A stretch of 64,000 bases of DNA from Azospirillum sp. TSH100 (lineage in GTDB: Bacteria > Pseudomonadota > Alphaproteobacteria > Azospirillales > Azospirillaceae): the NCBI RefSeq assembly GCF_004923295.1, contig NZ_CP039639.1:62001-126000 (forward strand). Direction: 5' to 3'. Position numbers and translations under genes: made by a program. This document shows positions 9,422-18,730 of the stretch, in pieces. The notes under the pieces are model-generated. The model saw only the letters and a list, made by a program, of their open reading frames with translations. It was not told where the DNA came from and did not search any database. The stretch's first letter is position 1, and each line of letters starts with the position of its first letter.

Positions 9422-10617
9422 GTGCCGAATTGAACCTGCCCGCCCAGCAGCCGCGCCAGGCCTCGATGGCCAAGTTCCTGAAGAGCCACATGCGCGATTA
9501 CGGCATGCTGATCTCGCTGCTGGCGATCGTCGCCTTCTTCCAGTACGTCACCGACGGCACGCTGCTGCAGCCGCTGAACCTCACCAACCTCGTTCTCCAG
9601 AACAGCTACATCGTCATCATGGCGCTGGGCATGCTGCTGGTGATCGTCGCCGGGCACATCGACCTGTCGGTCGGCTCCATCGTCGGCTTCATCGGCGCGC
9701 TGGCCGCCATCCTGATGGTGCAGTTCCACTGGCACTTCATCCCGACCGCCATCGTCAGCCTGATCGCCGGTGCGGCCATCGGCGCCGCCCAGGGCTACTG
9801 GGTCGCCTATTTCCGCATCCCGTCCTTCATCGTGACGCTGGCCGGCATGCTGGTCTTCCGCGGCCTCAGCCTCGCCCTGCTGGCCGGCCAGTCCGTCGGC
9901 CCCTTCCCGGTGGAGTTCCAGCGCCTCAGCTCCGGCTTCATCCCGGACATCTTCGGCACCCAGGGCTTCCACACCACCACGCTGGTGCTGTGCCTGGCGA
10001 CCCCGGCGATCCTGATCGCCTTCAGCGTCGCCGCCCGCATCCGCCGCCACCGCTTCGCCATCGAACAGGAGCCGCTGGCCCTGTTCCTGCTGAAGAGCGC
10101 CGGCCTGTTCGCCGTGGTCGCCTATGTCGGCTGGCTGCTGTCGACCTACAAGGGCCTGCCGAACGTCCTCATCATCATGGCGCTGCTGATCGGCCTCTAC
10201 GCCTTCGTCACCCGCGACACCACCATCGGCCGCCGCATCTACGCGCTGGGCGGCAACGAGAAGGCCGCCAAGCTGTCGGGCATCGACACCCGCCGCCTGT
10301 CCTTCTACACCTTCGTCAACATGGGCGTGCTGGCCGCGCTGGCCGGCCTGATCTTCGCCGCCCGCCTGAACACCGCCACGCCGAAGGCCGGCGTGTCGTT
10401 CGAGCTGGACGTGATCGCCGCCTGCTTCATCGGCGGTGCCTCGGCGTCTGGCGGTGTCGGCCGGGTGACCGGCGCGGTGATCGGCGCCTTCATCATGGGC
10501 GTGATGAACAACGGCATGTCGATCCTCGGCATCGGCATCGACTGGCAGCAGGTGATCAAGGGGCTGGTGCTGCTCGCCGCCGTCTGCTTCGACGTCTACA
10601 ACAAGGGCAAGGCCTGA
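9418..10617 (+). CDS. gguB: Sugar ABC transporter permease
   Basis: The 399-residue protein has roughly ten hydrophobic membrane segments and belongs to the BPD_transp_2 permease family (AraH/XylH/GguB). Family landmarks include the [13 protein letters not shown] segment after the second or third helix, and the cytoplasmic ATPase-contact region [14 protein letters not shown]. It forms the inner-membrane channel for the ChvE–GguA importer. The start codon overlaps the gguA stop. The length of about 400 residues is longer than RbsC-type permeases (about 320) and matches the GguB/XylH subgroup. No gguC gene follows; araA comes next after 49 bp. Confidence 0.92.
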   Translation: MSAELNLPAQQPRQASMAKFLKSHMRDYGMLISLLAIVAFFQYVTDGTLLQPLNLTNLVLQNSYIVIMALGMLLVIVAGHIDLSVGSIVGFIGALAAILMVQFHWHFIPTAIVSLIAGAAIGAAQGYWVAYFRIPSFIVTLAGMLVFRGLSLALLAGQSVGPFPVEFQRLSSGFIPDIFGTQGFHTTTLVLCLATPAILIAFSVAARIRRHRFAIEQEPLALFLLKSAGLFAVVAYVGWLLSTYKGLPNVLIIMALLIGLYAFVTRDTTIGRRIYALGGNEKAAKLSGIDTRRLSFYTFVNMGVLAALAGLIFAARLNTATPKAGVSFELDVIAACFIGGASASGGVGRVTGAVIGAFIMGVMNNGMSILGIGIDWQQVIKGLVLLAAVCFDVYNKGKA

Positions 10618-10666
10618 CGCGGCCCTCATGGGTCGCGCCTCCCCTTCCCCGACCGGACATATTGCC

Positions 10667-11605
10667 ATGACGCTCCCCACCCTCGGACTTGTCGGTCTGG
10701 GAAAGATCGCCCGCGACCAGCATATCCCGGCGATTGCCGCCACCGGCCTGTTCCGGCTCGCCGCCGTGGTCAGCCCGGACGGTGCCACCGCTGACGGCGT
10801 GCCGACCTTCCGCACCCAGGCGGAGATGCTGGCCGCCCTGCCCGGCCTGGACGCGGTCGCGCTCTGCACCCCGCCCGGCGTCCGCCACGGCCTGACGGTT
10901 GAGGCGCTGCGCGCCGGCAAGCATGTGCTGATCGAGAAGCCGCCCGCCGCCACCCTGTCGGAGCTTCACGATCTGGTGGCCGAGGCCGGGGCCGCGCGGC
11001 GCACCCTGTTCACCGCCTGGCATTCGCAGTTCAACCCGGCGGTCGAAGAGACCAAGTGCCGGCTGGCTGACACCACCATCCGCAGCGTCGCCATCACCTG
11101 GAAGGAGGATGTGCGGCGCTGGCATCCGGGCCAGGACTGGATCTTCGCGGCCGGCGGCTTCGGCGTCTTCGATCCAGGCATCAACGCCCTGTCGATCCTG
11201 ACCGACATCCTGCCGGCGCCGGTCTTCGTCCGCTCCGCCGACCTGCATGTGCCGGCCAACCGCGACACTCCGATCGCCGCGACGCTGGAGATGAGTGCGG
11301 CCCCCGGCTCGCGCATCGGCCGCGTCACCGCCGATTTCGACTTCCTCCAGCAGGGCGAGCAGACCTGGTCGATCGTCATCGACACGGCCGATGGCCGGCT
11401 CGACCTGACCCATGGCGGCACCCGCCTGTTCGCGGACGGCGCGCCGGTCCTCGCCGAGCCCGACACCGAGTATCAGCGCATCTACCGCCATTTCCACCGC
11501 CTGATCGGCGATGGGGCGAGCGATGTCGACGGCCGCCCGCTGTCGCTGGTCGCCGATGCCTGCATGGTCGGCCGCTGGCACCGCACCGCCTCCTTCGACT
11601 GGTAG
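10667..11605 (+). CDS. araA: L-arabinose 1-dehydrogenase (Gfo/Idh/MocA family)
   Basis: The 312-residue enzyme oxidises L-arabinose (and often D-galactose) at C1 to the lactone with NAD(P)+, starting the pathway. The N-terminal Rossmann segment [17 protein letters not shown], the EKPPAATL motif with the catalytic Lys, and the [15 protein letters not shown] and [12 protein letters not shown] stretches match the Azospirillum brasilense enzyme as I recall it, which is also about 309 residues long. The start at 10667 (MTLPTLGL) places the nucleotide-binding motif at the usual distance; an earlier ATG at 10628 would add 13 unlikely residues. Neither has a strong ribosome-binding site. It lies 49 bp after gguB and 41 bp before the chemoreceptor gene, consistent with one operon. 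Confidence 0.9.
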   Translation: MTLPTLGLVGLGKIARDQHIPAIAATGLFRLAAVVSPDGATADGVPTFRTQAEMLAALPGLDAVALCTPPGVRHGLTVEALRAGKHVLIEKPPAATLSELHDLVAEAGAARRTLFTAWHSQFNPAVEETKCRLADTTIRSVAITWKEDVRRWHPGQDWIFAAGGFGVFDPGINALSILTDILPAPVFVRSADLHVPANRDTPIAATLEMSAAPGSRIGRVTADFDFLQQGEQTWSIVIDTADGRLDLTHGGTRLFADGAPVLAEPDTEYQRIYRHFHRLIGDGASDVDGRPLSLVADACMVGRWHRTASFDW

Positions 11606-11646
11606 CATCCCTTCACGCCAGGGCCCGCAACAGGGAGATCCACCGC

Positions 11647-13656
11647 ATGCCCATAGCGATCGGCACCCGCATCGGCCACCGGATCACCGCCGGCAGCGCC
11701 GGCATCCTGCTGTTCCTCGCCGCCGTCGCCGGCGTGGGCATCAACGCCCTGTCGGAGACGGAGACGGTGGTGCGCCGCAACGGCGTGCTGGCGGAACAGG
11801 TGGTCGATCTCGGCCGCATGCAGACCCTGATGCTGGACATGCGGCTGAAGACCACCGCCTTCCTGCTGAACGGCCGCGACGAGGATGCCGATGCCGTCAC
11901 CTCCCTGTCGACGGAGGCCGCGAACCTCGTCGCCGCCGTCGACCAGCGCCTTGCCGGCGGCGGTGACACCGCAGCCGTGCAGCAGATGAAGGCCCGGGTC
12001 GCCCAGTATCGCGACAGCTTCGCCGCCGTCCGCGACGCCCACACCCAGCGCAGCGAGGCGGTGGCCGAGGTGGCGAAGTTCGGGGCGAAGCTCCAGACCA
12101 TGCTCAGCACCATCCTGACCAACGCCAAGGGCAGCGGCAACGTCGACGCCCTGAACCTCGCCGCCCAGGCGGCGATGCATGTCCAGGCCGCCCGCACCGT
12201 CGCCGCCCGCTTCCAGGGAGAGGGCTCGGCCGGCCTCGCCACCGCGACCCGGACCGAGCTGAAGACCGCCGCCCAGAATGGCGACGCCATGGCGAAGACG
12301 CTGACCGATCCGGCGCTGCGCGGTCTGGTGTCCGCCTTCCTCAAGACGCTCGACGGCTACGCCGCCGGCTTCGACCGGCTGGTGGAGACCACCCAGCGCC
12401 GCGACGCCCTGGTCAACGACACGCTGACCCCGCTCGGCACCGCCATCGGCGATCAGGCCCGCAGCCTGACCGAACAGGGCGTGAACGACGAACAGCAGCT
12501 GCGCGCCGACACCACCGCCGACATCGCCGGCTATCGCCGGGCCATGGCCATCGCATCGGCCGCCGGCCTGATCCTCGGCCTTGCCGCGGCCGTGCTGATC
12601 GCCCGCAACCTGTCGCGCCCGGTGGTCGCCATGACCGACGCCATGACCCGGCTGGCCGGCGGCGACCGCTCCGTCACCATCCCCGGGCTCGCCCGCCGCG
12701 ACGAGATCGGCGGCATGGCCAAGGCCGTGCAGGTCTTCCAGGCCGGACTGATCGAGGCCGACCGCATGGCCGCCGACAAGGCCGCCGAGCATGAGGCCCG
12801 CGTCCGCCGCGGCGAGCGCATCGACCGCCTGACCCAGGAGTTCGAGCGGATGGTGGAAAGCACGCTCGGCCGCGTCGCCAGCGCCGCCACCCAGCTCCAG
12901 TCGACCGCCCAGACCATCCAGTCGACCACCGAGGAGACCAGCCGGCTGGCGGGCGACGCCGTCCGCTGCTCCGGCGAGACCACCGGCAGCGTCGAGACGG
13001 TGGCCGCCGCCGCCGAGGAGCTGGCCGTCTCCATCGCCGCCATCAGCCAGCACGTCGCCCACAGCGCCGAGGTGACCGAACAGGCGGTCGGCATCGCCCG
13101 CGTCACCGACGAGACGGTACGCAGCCTGACCGGCGTCGCCCGCCAGATCGGCGACGTGGTTCAGCTGATCGGCTCCATCGCAGCCCAGACCAACCTGCTG
13201 GCGCTGAACGCCACCATCGAGGCGGCACGGGCCGGCGAGGCGGGACGCGGCTTCGCCGTGGTGGCGAACGAGGTGAAGAGCCTCGCCGCCCAGACCGCCA
13301 GGGCGACCGAGGAGATCGAGGCGCAGATCGTCGCCGTCCAGCGCGTCAGCAGCGAGGCGGCCGGCGCCATCACCGAGATCACCAAGGTCATCGGCGAGGT
13401 CAACGAGGTCTCCACCACCATCGCCAGCGCCATCGGCGAGCAGCGGGCGGCGACCAACGAGATCAGCGGCAGCATCCAGCGCGCCGCCCGCGGCACCCAG
13501 GATGTCCGCGACAACATCACCGGCGTGACCCACGCCTTCCAGGCCACCAGCGACGCATCGCGTCAGGTCAAATCCGCCGCCGACGGCCTGTCCGGCGAGG
13601 CCGACGACCTGCGAGGCTGCGTGTCCCGCTTCCTGGCGGACATGCGCGCGGCCTGA
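11647..13656 (+). CDS. Methyl-accepting chemotaxis protein
   Basis: The 669-residue receptor has a first membrane helix (about residues 12–33), a predominantly helical ligand-binding region of about 260 residues, a second membrane helix (about 300–320), a HAMP domain, and a cytoplasmic signalling domain. The signalling tip is clear: [34 protein letters not shown], given here in parts only as its key ends QTNLLALNA and VVANEVK. The methylation helices on either side are Ala/Glu/Thr-rich. The external region looks like an all-helical bundle rather than a Cache or PAS fold, which suits indirect sensing through a binding protein. Its position between araA and araC suggests it reports sugar bound to ChvE to the flagellar motor; that pairing is inferred. 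Confidence 0.9.
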   Translation: MPIAIGTRIGHRITAGSAGILLFLAAVAGVGINALSETETVVRRNGVLAEQVVDLGRMQTLMLDMRLKTTAFLLNGRDEDADAVTSLSTEAANLVAAVDQRLAGGGDTAAVQQMKARVAQYRDSFAAVRDAHTQRSEAVAEVAKFGAKLQTMLSTILTNAKGSGNVDALNLAAQAAMHVQAARTVAARFQGEGSAGLATATRTELKTAAQNGDAMAKTLTDPALRGLVSAFLKTLDGYAAGFDRLVETTQRRDALVNDTLTPLGTAIGDQARSLTEQGVNDEQQLRADTTADIAGYRRAMAIASAAGLILGLAAAVLIARNLSRPVVAMTDAMTRLAGGDRSVTIPGLARRDEIGGMAKAVQVFQAGLIEADRMAADKAAEHEARVRRGERIDRLTQEFERMVESTLGRVASAATQLQSTAQTIQSTTEETSRLAGDAVRCSGETTGSVETVAAAAEELAVSIAAISQHVAHSAEVTEQAVGIARVTDETVRSLTGVARQIGDVVQLIGSIAAQTNLLALNATIEAARAGEAGRGFAVVANEVKSLAAQTARATEEIEAQIVAVQRVSSEAAGAITEITKVIGEVNEVSTTIASAIGEQRAATNEISGSIQRAARGTQDVRDNITGVTHAFQATSDASRQVKSAADGLSGEADDLRGCVSRFLADMRAA

Positions 13657-13748
13657 TCCGACCATGGTCCTGCAAGACCAGCCAGACACACCCACAACTC
13701 CGGCGCCGGGCCGTCCGGTCCGCGCCCCAACCTGAAACCGGTGTCGAT

Positions 13749-15587
13749 ATGTCCGAGACGAAGCCCCCCTTCCCCGCCAATGCCGACGGTTCAGCCCCCG
13801 GTTCAGAACGGCGTCTGCGTTCGCGCGCGTGGTTCGACAACCCCGCCAATCCCGACATGACCGCGCTCTATCTGGAGCGTTACCTGAATTTCGGCCTGAC
13901 GCGGGAAGAGCTTCAGTCCGGCGCCCCGATCATCGGCATCGCCCAGACCGGGTCGGACCTCAGCCCGTGCAATCGCCATCATCTGGTTCTGGCCGAACGG
14001 CTGCGTGAAGGCATCCGCACCGCCGGCGGCATCGCCATCGAATTCCCGGTCCACCCGATCCAGGAGACCGGCAAGCGGCCGACCGCCTCGATCGACCGCA
14101 ATCTCGCCTATCTCGGCCTCGTCGAGGTTCTGCACGGCTATCCGCTTGACGGCGTCGTGCTGACCATCGGCTGCGACAAGACCACCCCGGCCTGCCTGAT
14201 GGCCGCCGCCACCGTCAACATCCCGGCCATCGCCCTGTCGGTCGGCCCGATGCTGAACGGCTGGTTCCGCGGCGAGCGCACCGGCTCCGGCACCATCGTG
14301 TGGAAGGCGCGCCAGATGATGGCGGCCGGCGAGATCGACTATCAGGGCTTCATCGAGCTGGTGGCCTCCTCGGCCCCCTCGACCGGCTACTGCAACACGA
14401 TGGGCACCGCCTCGACCATGAATTCGCTGGCGGAGGTGCTGGGCATGCAGCTCCCCGGCTCCGCCGCGATCCCCGCCCCCTACCGCGAGCGCCAGCAGGC
14501 GGCCTACGAGACCGGCAAGCGCATCGTCGAGATGGTGCGCCAGGACATCAAGCCGTCGGACATCCTGACCCGCGACGCCTTCCTCAACGCCATCGTCGTC
14601 AATTCGGCGATCGGCGGTTCGACCAACGCGCCGATCCACATCAACGCCATCGCCAAGCACATCGGCGTGCCGCTGACGGTCGACGACTGGCAGACCCATG
14701 GGCTGGACGTTCCGCTGCTGGTCAATCTCCAGCCGGCCGGCGAGTATCTGGGCGAGGACTTCCACCGCGCCGGCGGCGTGCCGGCCGTGGTCGGTCAGCT
14801 GATGACCAAGGGCCTGATCCGCGAGGACGCCCCCAACGTCAACGGCCGCACCATCGGCGAGAACTGCCGCAACACGGAGATCCTCGACACCCGTGTCATC
14901 CACCCGATCGACGACCCGCTGAAGATCAACGCCGGCTTCGTCGTGCTGCGCGGCAACCTGTTCAACGCCGCCATCATGAAGACCAGCGTGATCTCCGACG
15001 AGTTCCGCGAGCGCTACCTGTCCAACCCGCGGGACCCGGAAGCCTTCGAGGGCAAGGTCGTGGTCTTCGACGGCCCGGAGGACTATCACCACCGCATCGA
15101 CGATCCGTCGCTGGGCATCGACGCCTACACAATCCTGGTGATCCGCGGTGCCGGCCCCATCGGCTATCCGGGTGCGGCCGAGGTGGTGAACATGCGTCCG
15201 CCCGCCGACCTGATCAAGCAGGGCATCCATTCCCTGCCCTGCATCGGCGACGGCCGCCAGTCCGGCACGTCGGGTTCGCCCTCGATCCTCAACGCCTCGC
15301 CGGAGGCGGCGGCCAACGGCGGCCTCGCCCTGCTGCGCAGCGGCGACCGCGTGCGCATCGACCTGCGCCGCGGCAGCGCCGACATCCTGATCCCGGAAGC
15401 GGAGCTTGCCGACCGCAAGGCCGCCCTGGAAGCCGCCGGCGGCTACCCCGCCCCGGCCTCCCAGACCCCTTGGCAGGAAATCCAGCGCGGCATCGTCGAC
15501 CAGCTGGACGAAGGCATGGTCCTGAAGCCGGCGGTCAAGTACCAGCGCGTCGCCCAGACGATGGGGATCCCGCGCGACAACCACTGA
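13749..15587 (+). CDS. araC: L-arabonate dehydratase (IlvD/Edd family)
   Basis: This 612-residue iron–sulfur dehydratase removes water from L-arabonate to give L-2-keto-3-deoxyarabonate. IlvD/Edd hallmarks are the cluster-binding Cys in SPCNRHH and in [12 protein letters not shown], and the C-terminal [15 protein letters not shown] segment. The SPCNRHH and GCDKTTPA variants belong to the pentonate/hexonate dehydratase subgroup, not to branched-chain IlvD. It is the last gene of the chvE unit, 93 bp after the chemoreceptor, and is followed by a perfect 15-bp terminator-like stem. The name follows Azospirillum usage and has nothing to do with the AraC regulator. D-xylonate, D-galactonate or D-fuconate could also be substrates. 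Confidence 0.88.
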   Translation: MSETKPPFPANADGSAPGSERRLRSRAWFDNPANPDMTALYLERYLNFGLTREELQSGAPIIGIAQTGSDLSPCNRHHLVLAERLREGIRTAGGIAIEFPVHPIQETGKRPTASIDRNLAYLGLVEVLHGYPLDGVVLTIGCDKTTPACLMAAATVNIPAIALSVGPMLNGWFRGERTGSGTIVWKARQMMAAGEIDYQGFIELVASSAPSTGYCNTMGTASTMNSLAEVLGMQLPGSAAIPAPYRERQQAAYETGKRIVEMVRQDIKPSDILTRDAFLNAIVVNSAIGGSTNAPIHINAIAKHIGVPLTVDDWQTHGLDVPLLVNLQPAGEYLGEDFHRAGGVPAVVGQLMTKGLIREDAPNVNGRTIGENCRNTEILDTRVIHPIDDPLKINAGFVVLRGNLFNAAIMKTSVISDEFRERYLSNPRDPEAFEGKVVVFDGPEDYHHRIDDPSLGIDAYTILVIRGAGPIGYPGAAEVVNMRPPADLIKQGIHSLPCIGDGRQSGTSGSPSILNASPEAAANGGLALLRSGDRVRIDLRRGSADILIPEAELADRKAALEAAGGYPAPASQTPWQEIQRGIVDQLDEGMVLKPAVKYQRVAQTMGIPRDNH

Positions 15588-16243
15588 CGCGGCAATGCCG
15601 GGGTGCCCGCGGCAGCGTCGCGGGCACCCCGGCTTCTGCGCCGGTCATCGGCCGGGAGAGGCCAGCAGCCCCCGGCAAGCGTCCGGAATGCCTCGACCGC
15701 CTTGGCCAGCACCTCTTGCGGCCGGTCGCTGGCCGCAACCCAGAGGGCGGCATTCAGCGCTGCGCCGTTCAGAAGCCGGGCGGCCGCTTCGGCATCCACC
15801 GGCTTGACGATGCCTTGCGCAATGAGTGCCGTCACCGTGTCGAGAGTCGCCTGGAGGCAACTGTTCTGGCTGGGCCATTGCGACGGATCGCCCAGAACCG
15901 CCGGTCCGTCGAGCAGCACGATGCGCTGGACCTCGGGCTCCAGCGCCATCTCGATATAGGCGACACCCTCCGCCAGCAGCCCTTCCCAGCCGTCGCCAGC
16001 CAAGCTGCCGATCACGCGCGCACGTGTCGCCATTTCCCCGTCGATCTGGTCGACCACCGCCTGCAGAAGGCCCCGCTTGTCGCCGAAATTGTGATAGAGC
16101 GCCCCGCGCGTCAGCCCCGCCTCCGCCGTCAGTTCGTCCATCGAGGCAGCCGCATAGCCTTTCTCGGAAAAGGCCTTGCGCGCGGACCTGACCAGCTTGG
16201 CGCGGGTCTCTTCGATCATCTCGGCGCGTTTCTTTCCGGCCAC
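15443..16243 (-). CDS. TetR-family transcriptional repressor
   Basis: The protein has a TetR helix-turn-helix at its N-terminus ([23 protein letters not shown], key ends AAASMDEL and GALYHNF) and a helical ligand-binding domain up to about residue 195. The start chosen is a GTG at 16243 (VAGKKRAEM), which has AGGAG 8 nt upstream; an ATG at 16261 lies inside the first operator and has no ribosome-binding site. The frame stays open for about 70 residues past the normal family end, through the araC terminator stem and 145 bp into araC on the other strand, so the tail is probably non-conserved. Three palindromic operators upstream suggest autorepression and control of the divergent RidA gene. The ligand is unknown. 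Confidence 0.82.
   Translation of the reverse strand: MAGKKRAEMIEETRAKLVRSARKAFSEKGYAAASMDELTAEAGLTRGALYHNFGDKRGLLQAVVDQIDGEMATRARVIGSLAGDGWEGLLAEGVAYIEMALEPEVQRIVLLDGPAVLGDPSQWPSQNSCLQATLDTVTALIAQGIVKPVDAEAAARLLNGAALNAALWVAASDRPQEVLAKAVEAFRTLAGGCWPLPADDRRRSRGARDAAAGTPALPRQWLSRGIPIVWATRWYLTAGFRTMPSSSWSTMPRWISCQGVWEAGAG
15597..15633 (+). terminator. Terminator-like stem after araC
   Basis: GCCGGGGTGCCCGCG (15597–15611) pairs perfectly with 15619–15633 around a 7-nt loop, 10 bp after the araC stop. Only two U's follow, so termination may be partial or factor-assisted. The stem lies inside the extended 3' end of the TetR reading frame. Confidence 0.6.
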
Positions 16244-16257
16244 GGTCTTTTCTCCTG

Positions 16258-16326
16258 ACATACGTATCGTATGTGTATTGACATACGGGGCGTATGTATG
16301 CCGTCATTCACATACGAGGCGTATAT
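16258..16326. promoter_or_regulatory. Triple TetR operator
   Basis: Three 17-bp palindromes of the form ACATACG-N3-CGTATGT occur at 16258–16274 (spacer TAT), 16281–16297 (spacer GGG) and 16310–16326 (spacer AGG, last arm CGTATAT). Arms of the first two are perfect. Spacing start to start is 23 and 29 bp. They lie between the TetR gene and the divergent RidA gene and are the expected binding sites of the adjacent TetR protein. Confidence 0.85.
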
Positions 16327-16413
16327 CAAACCATGCCCCGATTGTGAAGACCGACGCAGGGCCGGGCTGCTCAGCCCGAAATCGCCCGCCCCTCAGCAAG
16401 GAGGAAGAATCCA

Positions 16414-16812
16414 ATGGCTCAACGCGAGGCCATCGTTCCCGAAAGCCGGCACGCGCTCTATGAGAATCACCGTTACTCGGCGGCAATCCGCTCGGGCGAC
16501 TTCCTGTTCGTTTCGGGGCAGGTCGGCAGCCGCGCGGACGGTTCGCCGGAACCCGACTTCGAGAAGCAGGTGCAACTGGCTTTCGAAAACCTCAAGAACG
16601 TCCTCAAGACCGCAGGCTGCACGCTCGACGACGTCGTGGACGTCACCACCTTCCACACCGACCCGGCCAACCAGTTCGAGACCATCATGGCCGTGCGCGA
16701 CAAGGTCATTGGCGGGCCGCCCTATCCCAACTGGACCGCGGTGGGAGTGACCTGGCTGGCTGGCTTCGATTTCGAGATCAAGGTCATCGCCCATATTGCC
16801 GCAGCCGCCTGA
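16414..16812 (+). CDS. RidA/YjgF family enamine/imine deaminase-like protein
   Basis: The 132-residue protein is a typical RidA-superfamily monomer (trimer-forming, chorismate-mutase-like fold). Family features are the FLFVSGQVG strand-turn near residue 28, the QVQLAFENLKNVL helix and the C-terminal segment ending in a hydrophobic strand. The canonical RidA Arg/Cys-containing RACVEV stretch is replaced by TWLAGFDFEIKVIA, so it is a RidA paralogue rather than the housekeeping 2-aminoacrylate deaminase. A strong AAGGAGG site precedes the ATG. It is divergent from the TetR gene across three operators, so it is likely a TetR-controlled detoxification gene. Substrate is unknown. Confidence 0.85.
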   Translation: MAQREAIVPESRHALYENHRYSAAIRSGDFLFVSGQVGSRADGSPEPDFEKQVQLAFENLKNVLKTAGCTLDDVVDVTTFHTDPANQFETIMAVRDKVIGGPPYPNWTAVGVTWLAGFDFEIKVIAHIAAAA

Positions 16813-17111
16813 ACGATCGACGGCCCGGTTCGGCCATCGTCCGATTCCGGGCCTCGCTTCCCGCCCACGCATCCCAGCAATGCCCCACCATTTCGCGCAA
16901 GTTTTCACGTCCGCCCTTGACGTCCGCCTCCCTTTGCCCACATAAGCCCTGACGAAACATCCGATCCCAGCCGTCCCCCAGCCGTATGATGGCCGCCGCC
17001 AAGGCGCCTCCGGCCGGGTCCATTCCCAACCCCCGAGATCCGCATCGACGAGCGATGCACGCCCGTCCGGCAGCGTCGAATGCCGGCTTATGTGAGACGT
17101 ACGACAGAGGC
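16813..17111 (+). other. Intergenic gap before RNase J
   Basis: About 300 bp without a convincing gene. GGCCCGG (16822–16828) can pair with CCGGGCC (16847–16853) across an 18-nt loop just after the RidA stop, a weak terminator candidate. The rest should hold the RNase J promoter, but no clear boxes were recognised. Confidence 0.4.
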
Positions 17112-18644
17112 ATGACGTTTGATTCAAAGCGGCGCCGGATGGCGCCGAACAACCGCGCACGCAATCGCAACCCGCGTCCGCGTGATGACTTCGATGGCTC
17201 CCGCCCGCCCGCCAATGCGGTGCCCAGCTCGATCCATGGCGGCGGCCCGACCGGCCCGGTTCCGGGCAAGGACGAGATCCTGTTCCTTCCGCTGGGCGGT
17301 TGTTCCCGCATCGGCATGAACATGGCGCTCTACGGCCATGCCGGCAAATGGCTGATCGTCGACGCCGGCGTCGCCTTCGTCGGCGACGAGATGCCGGGCA
17401 TCGACAGCCTGATGGCAGATCCCGCCTTCATCGAGGAGCGGATGCAGGACGTCGTCGGGCTGGTGGTGACCCATGCGCACGAGGACCATATCGGCGCGAT
17501 CCACCATCTGTGGCCGCGCCTGCGCTGCCCGATCTATGCCAGCCCCTTCGCCTCCCACATCATCCGGGACCGGCTGAAGGAAAAGGGCGCCCACCGCGCC
17601 GCCAAGGTTCAGACCTTCGAGATCGGCGACACGCTGACCATCGGTCCGTTCCGGATCGAGACCATCGCCGTCACCCATTCGATCCCCGAACCGATGTCGC
17701 TGGCGATCCGCACGGCGGCCGGCACGGTGCTGCACACCGGCGACTGGAAGTTCGATCCCGATCCGCTGATCGGCCGGACCACCGACTTCGCCGCGCTGAA
17801 ACGCCTGGGCGACGAGGGTCTGCTCGCCATGATGTGCGACAGCACCAACGCCGACGTGCCCGGTTCCACCGGCTCCGAGGCCGACGCCCGCGCCGGCCTG
17901 ATCGGCGCCTTCGCCAACCGCTCGGGCGCCATCGCGGTGACCGGCTTCGCCTCCAACGTCGCCCGCATGACCGCCGTGGCGGAAGCGGCGGCGGCGGTCG
18001 GGCGCAAGGTGGTTCTGGTCGGCCGCTCCATGCTGCGCATGGAAAAGGCGGCGCAGGCCTGCGGCTATCTCGACCATGTGCCGGACTTCATGGATGTCCG
18101 CGAGGCCTCCTGGACCCCGCGCGAGAACCTCGTGTTCCTGTGCACCGGCAGCCAGGGCGAGGAGCGGGCGGCACTGAGCCGTCTGGCCCGCAACGAGCAC
18201 CGCGACCTGTGGCTGGAAGAGGGCGACACCGTCATCTTCTCCGCCCGCGCCATCCCCGGCAACGAGGAGGCGCTGGCCGAAATCCACGAGCATCTGCGCG
18301 GCATGGGGGTGGAGATCGTCACCCCGGCCGACGCGCCGGTCCATGTCTCCGGCCACCCGAAGCGCGACGACCTCGCCCGCATGTACGGGTTGGTCCGCCC
18401 ACGCTTCGCCGTGCCGGTCCATGGCACCATCGAGCATATGGAGGCCCACGCCCGCCTCGCCCGCAGCTGCGGCGTCGAACGCGCGCTGGTTCCGGAGGAT
18501 GGCGACATCCTGCGCATCGCCAAAGAGGGCACCCGCGTGATCGGCCGGATCGAGCCGAAGCGCCTCGCCAACACCGGGCGGGAGCTGATCGCCTGGATCC
18601 CGCCGGTGGCGGTGGACGCGGAGGACGAGCGCGTCGCGGCCTGA
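17112..18644 (+). CDS. rnj: Ribonuclease J
   Basis: The protein is a metallo-beta-lactamase/beta-CASP ribonuclease that processes and degrades RNA in the cytoplasm. Metal-binding motifs are seen in order: VTHAHEDHIGA, the HTGDWKFD segment, and the beta-CASP elements MCDSTNAD, STGS and VSGHPKRDDL near the C-terminus. Taking the ATG at 17112 gives 510 residues; the first 45 residues are basic, Arg/Asn-rich and likely disordered, and the ATG at 17148 is an alternative. The length of the conserved part agrees with alphaproteobacterial RNase J (about 550). The gene stands alone and ends at a shared bidirectional terminator facing the cstA-like gene. Confidence 0.92.
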   Translation: MTFDSKRRRMAPNNRARNRNPRPRDDFDGSRPPANAVPSSIHGGGPTGPVPGKDEILFLPLGGCSRIGMNMALYGHAGKWLIVDAGVAFVGDEMPGIDSLMADPAFIEERMQDVVGLVVTHAHEDHIGAIHHLWPRLRCPIYASPFASHIIRDRLKEKGAHRAAKVQTFEIGDTLTIGPFRIETIAVTHSIPEPMSLAIRTAAGTVLHTGDWKFDPDPLIGRTTDFAALKRLGDEGLLAMMCDSTNADVPGSTGSEADARAGLIGAFANRSGAIAVTGFASNVARMTAVAEAAAAVGRKVVLVGRSMLRMEKAAQACGYLDHVPDFMDVREASWTPRENLVFLCTGSQGEERAALSRLARNEHRDLWLEEGDTVIFSARAIPGNEEALAEIHEHLRGMGVEIVTPADAPVHVSGHPKRDDLARMYGLVRPRFAVPVHGTIEHMEAHARLARSCGVERALVPEDGDILRIAKEGTRVIGRIEPKRLANTGRELIAWIPPVAVDAEDERVAA

Positions 18645-18670
18645 CCGCCCTCCCCTTCAAAACGGACAAA

Positions 18671-18710
18671 GCGAACGGGTCCTGTGGAGTGTTCCACAGG
18701 ACCCGTTCGC
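18671..18710. terminator. Bidirectional terminator between RNase J and the CstA-like gene
   Basis: An 18-bp perfect stem (18671–18688 with 18693–18710) closes a GTGT loop. On the plus strand it is followed by CTTTTA, on the minus strand by TTTGTCCGTTTT. It sits 26 bp after the RNase J stop and 20 bp after the convergent transporter stop. Confidence 0.88.
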
Positions 18711-18730
18711 CTTTTACGACACCGGATCGA

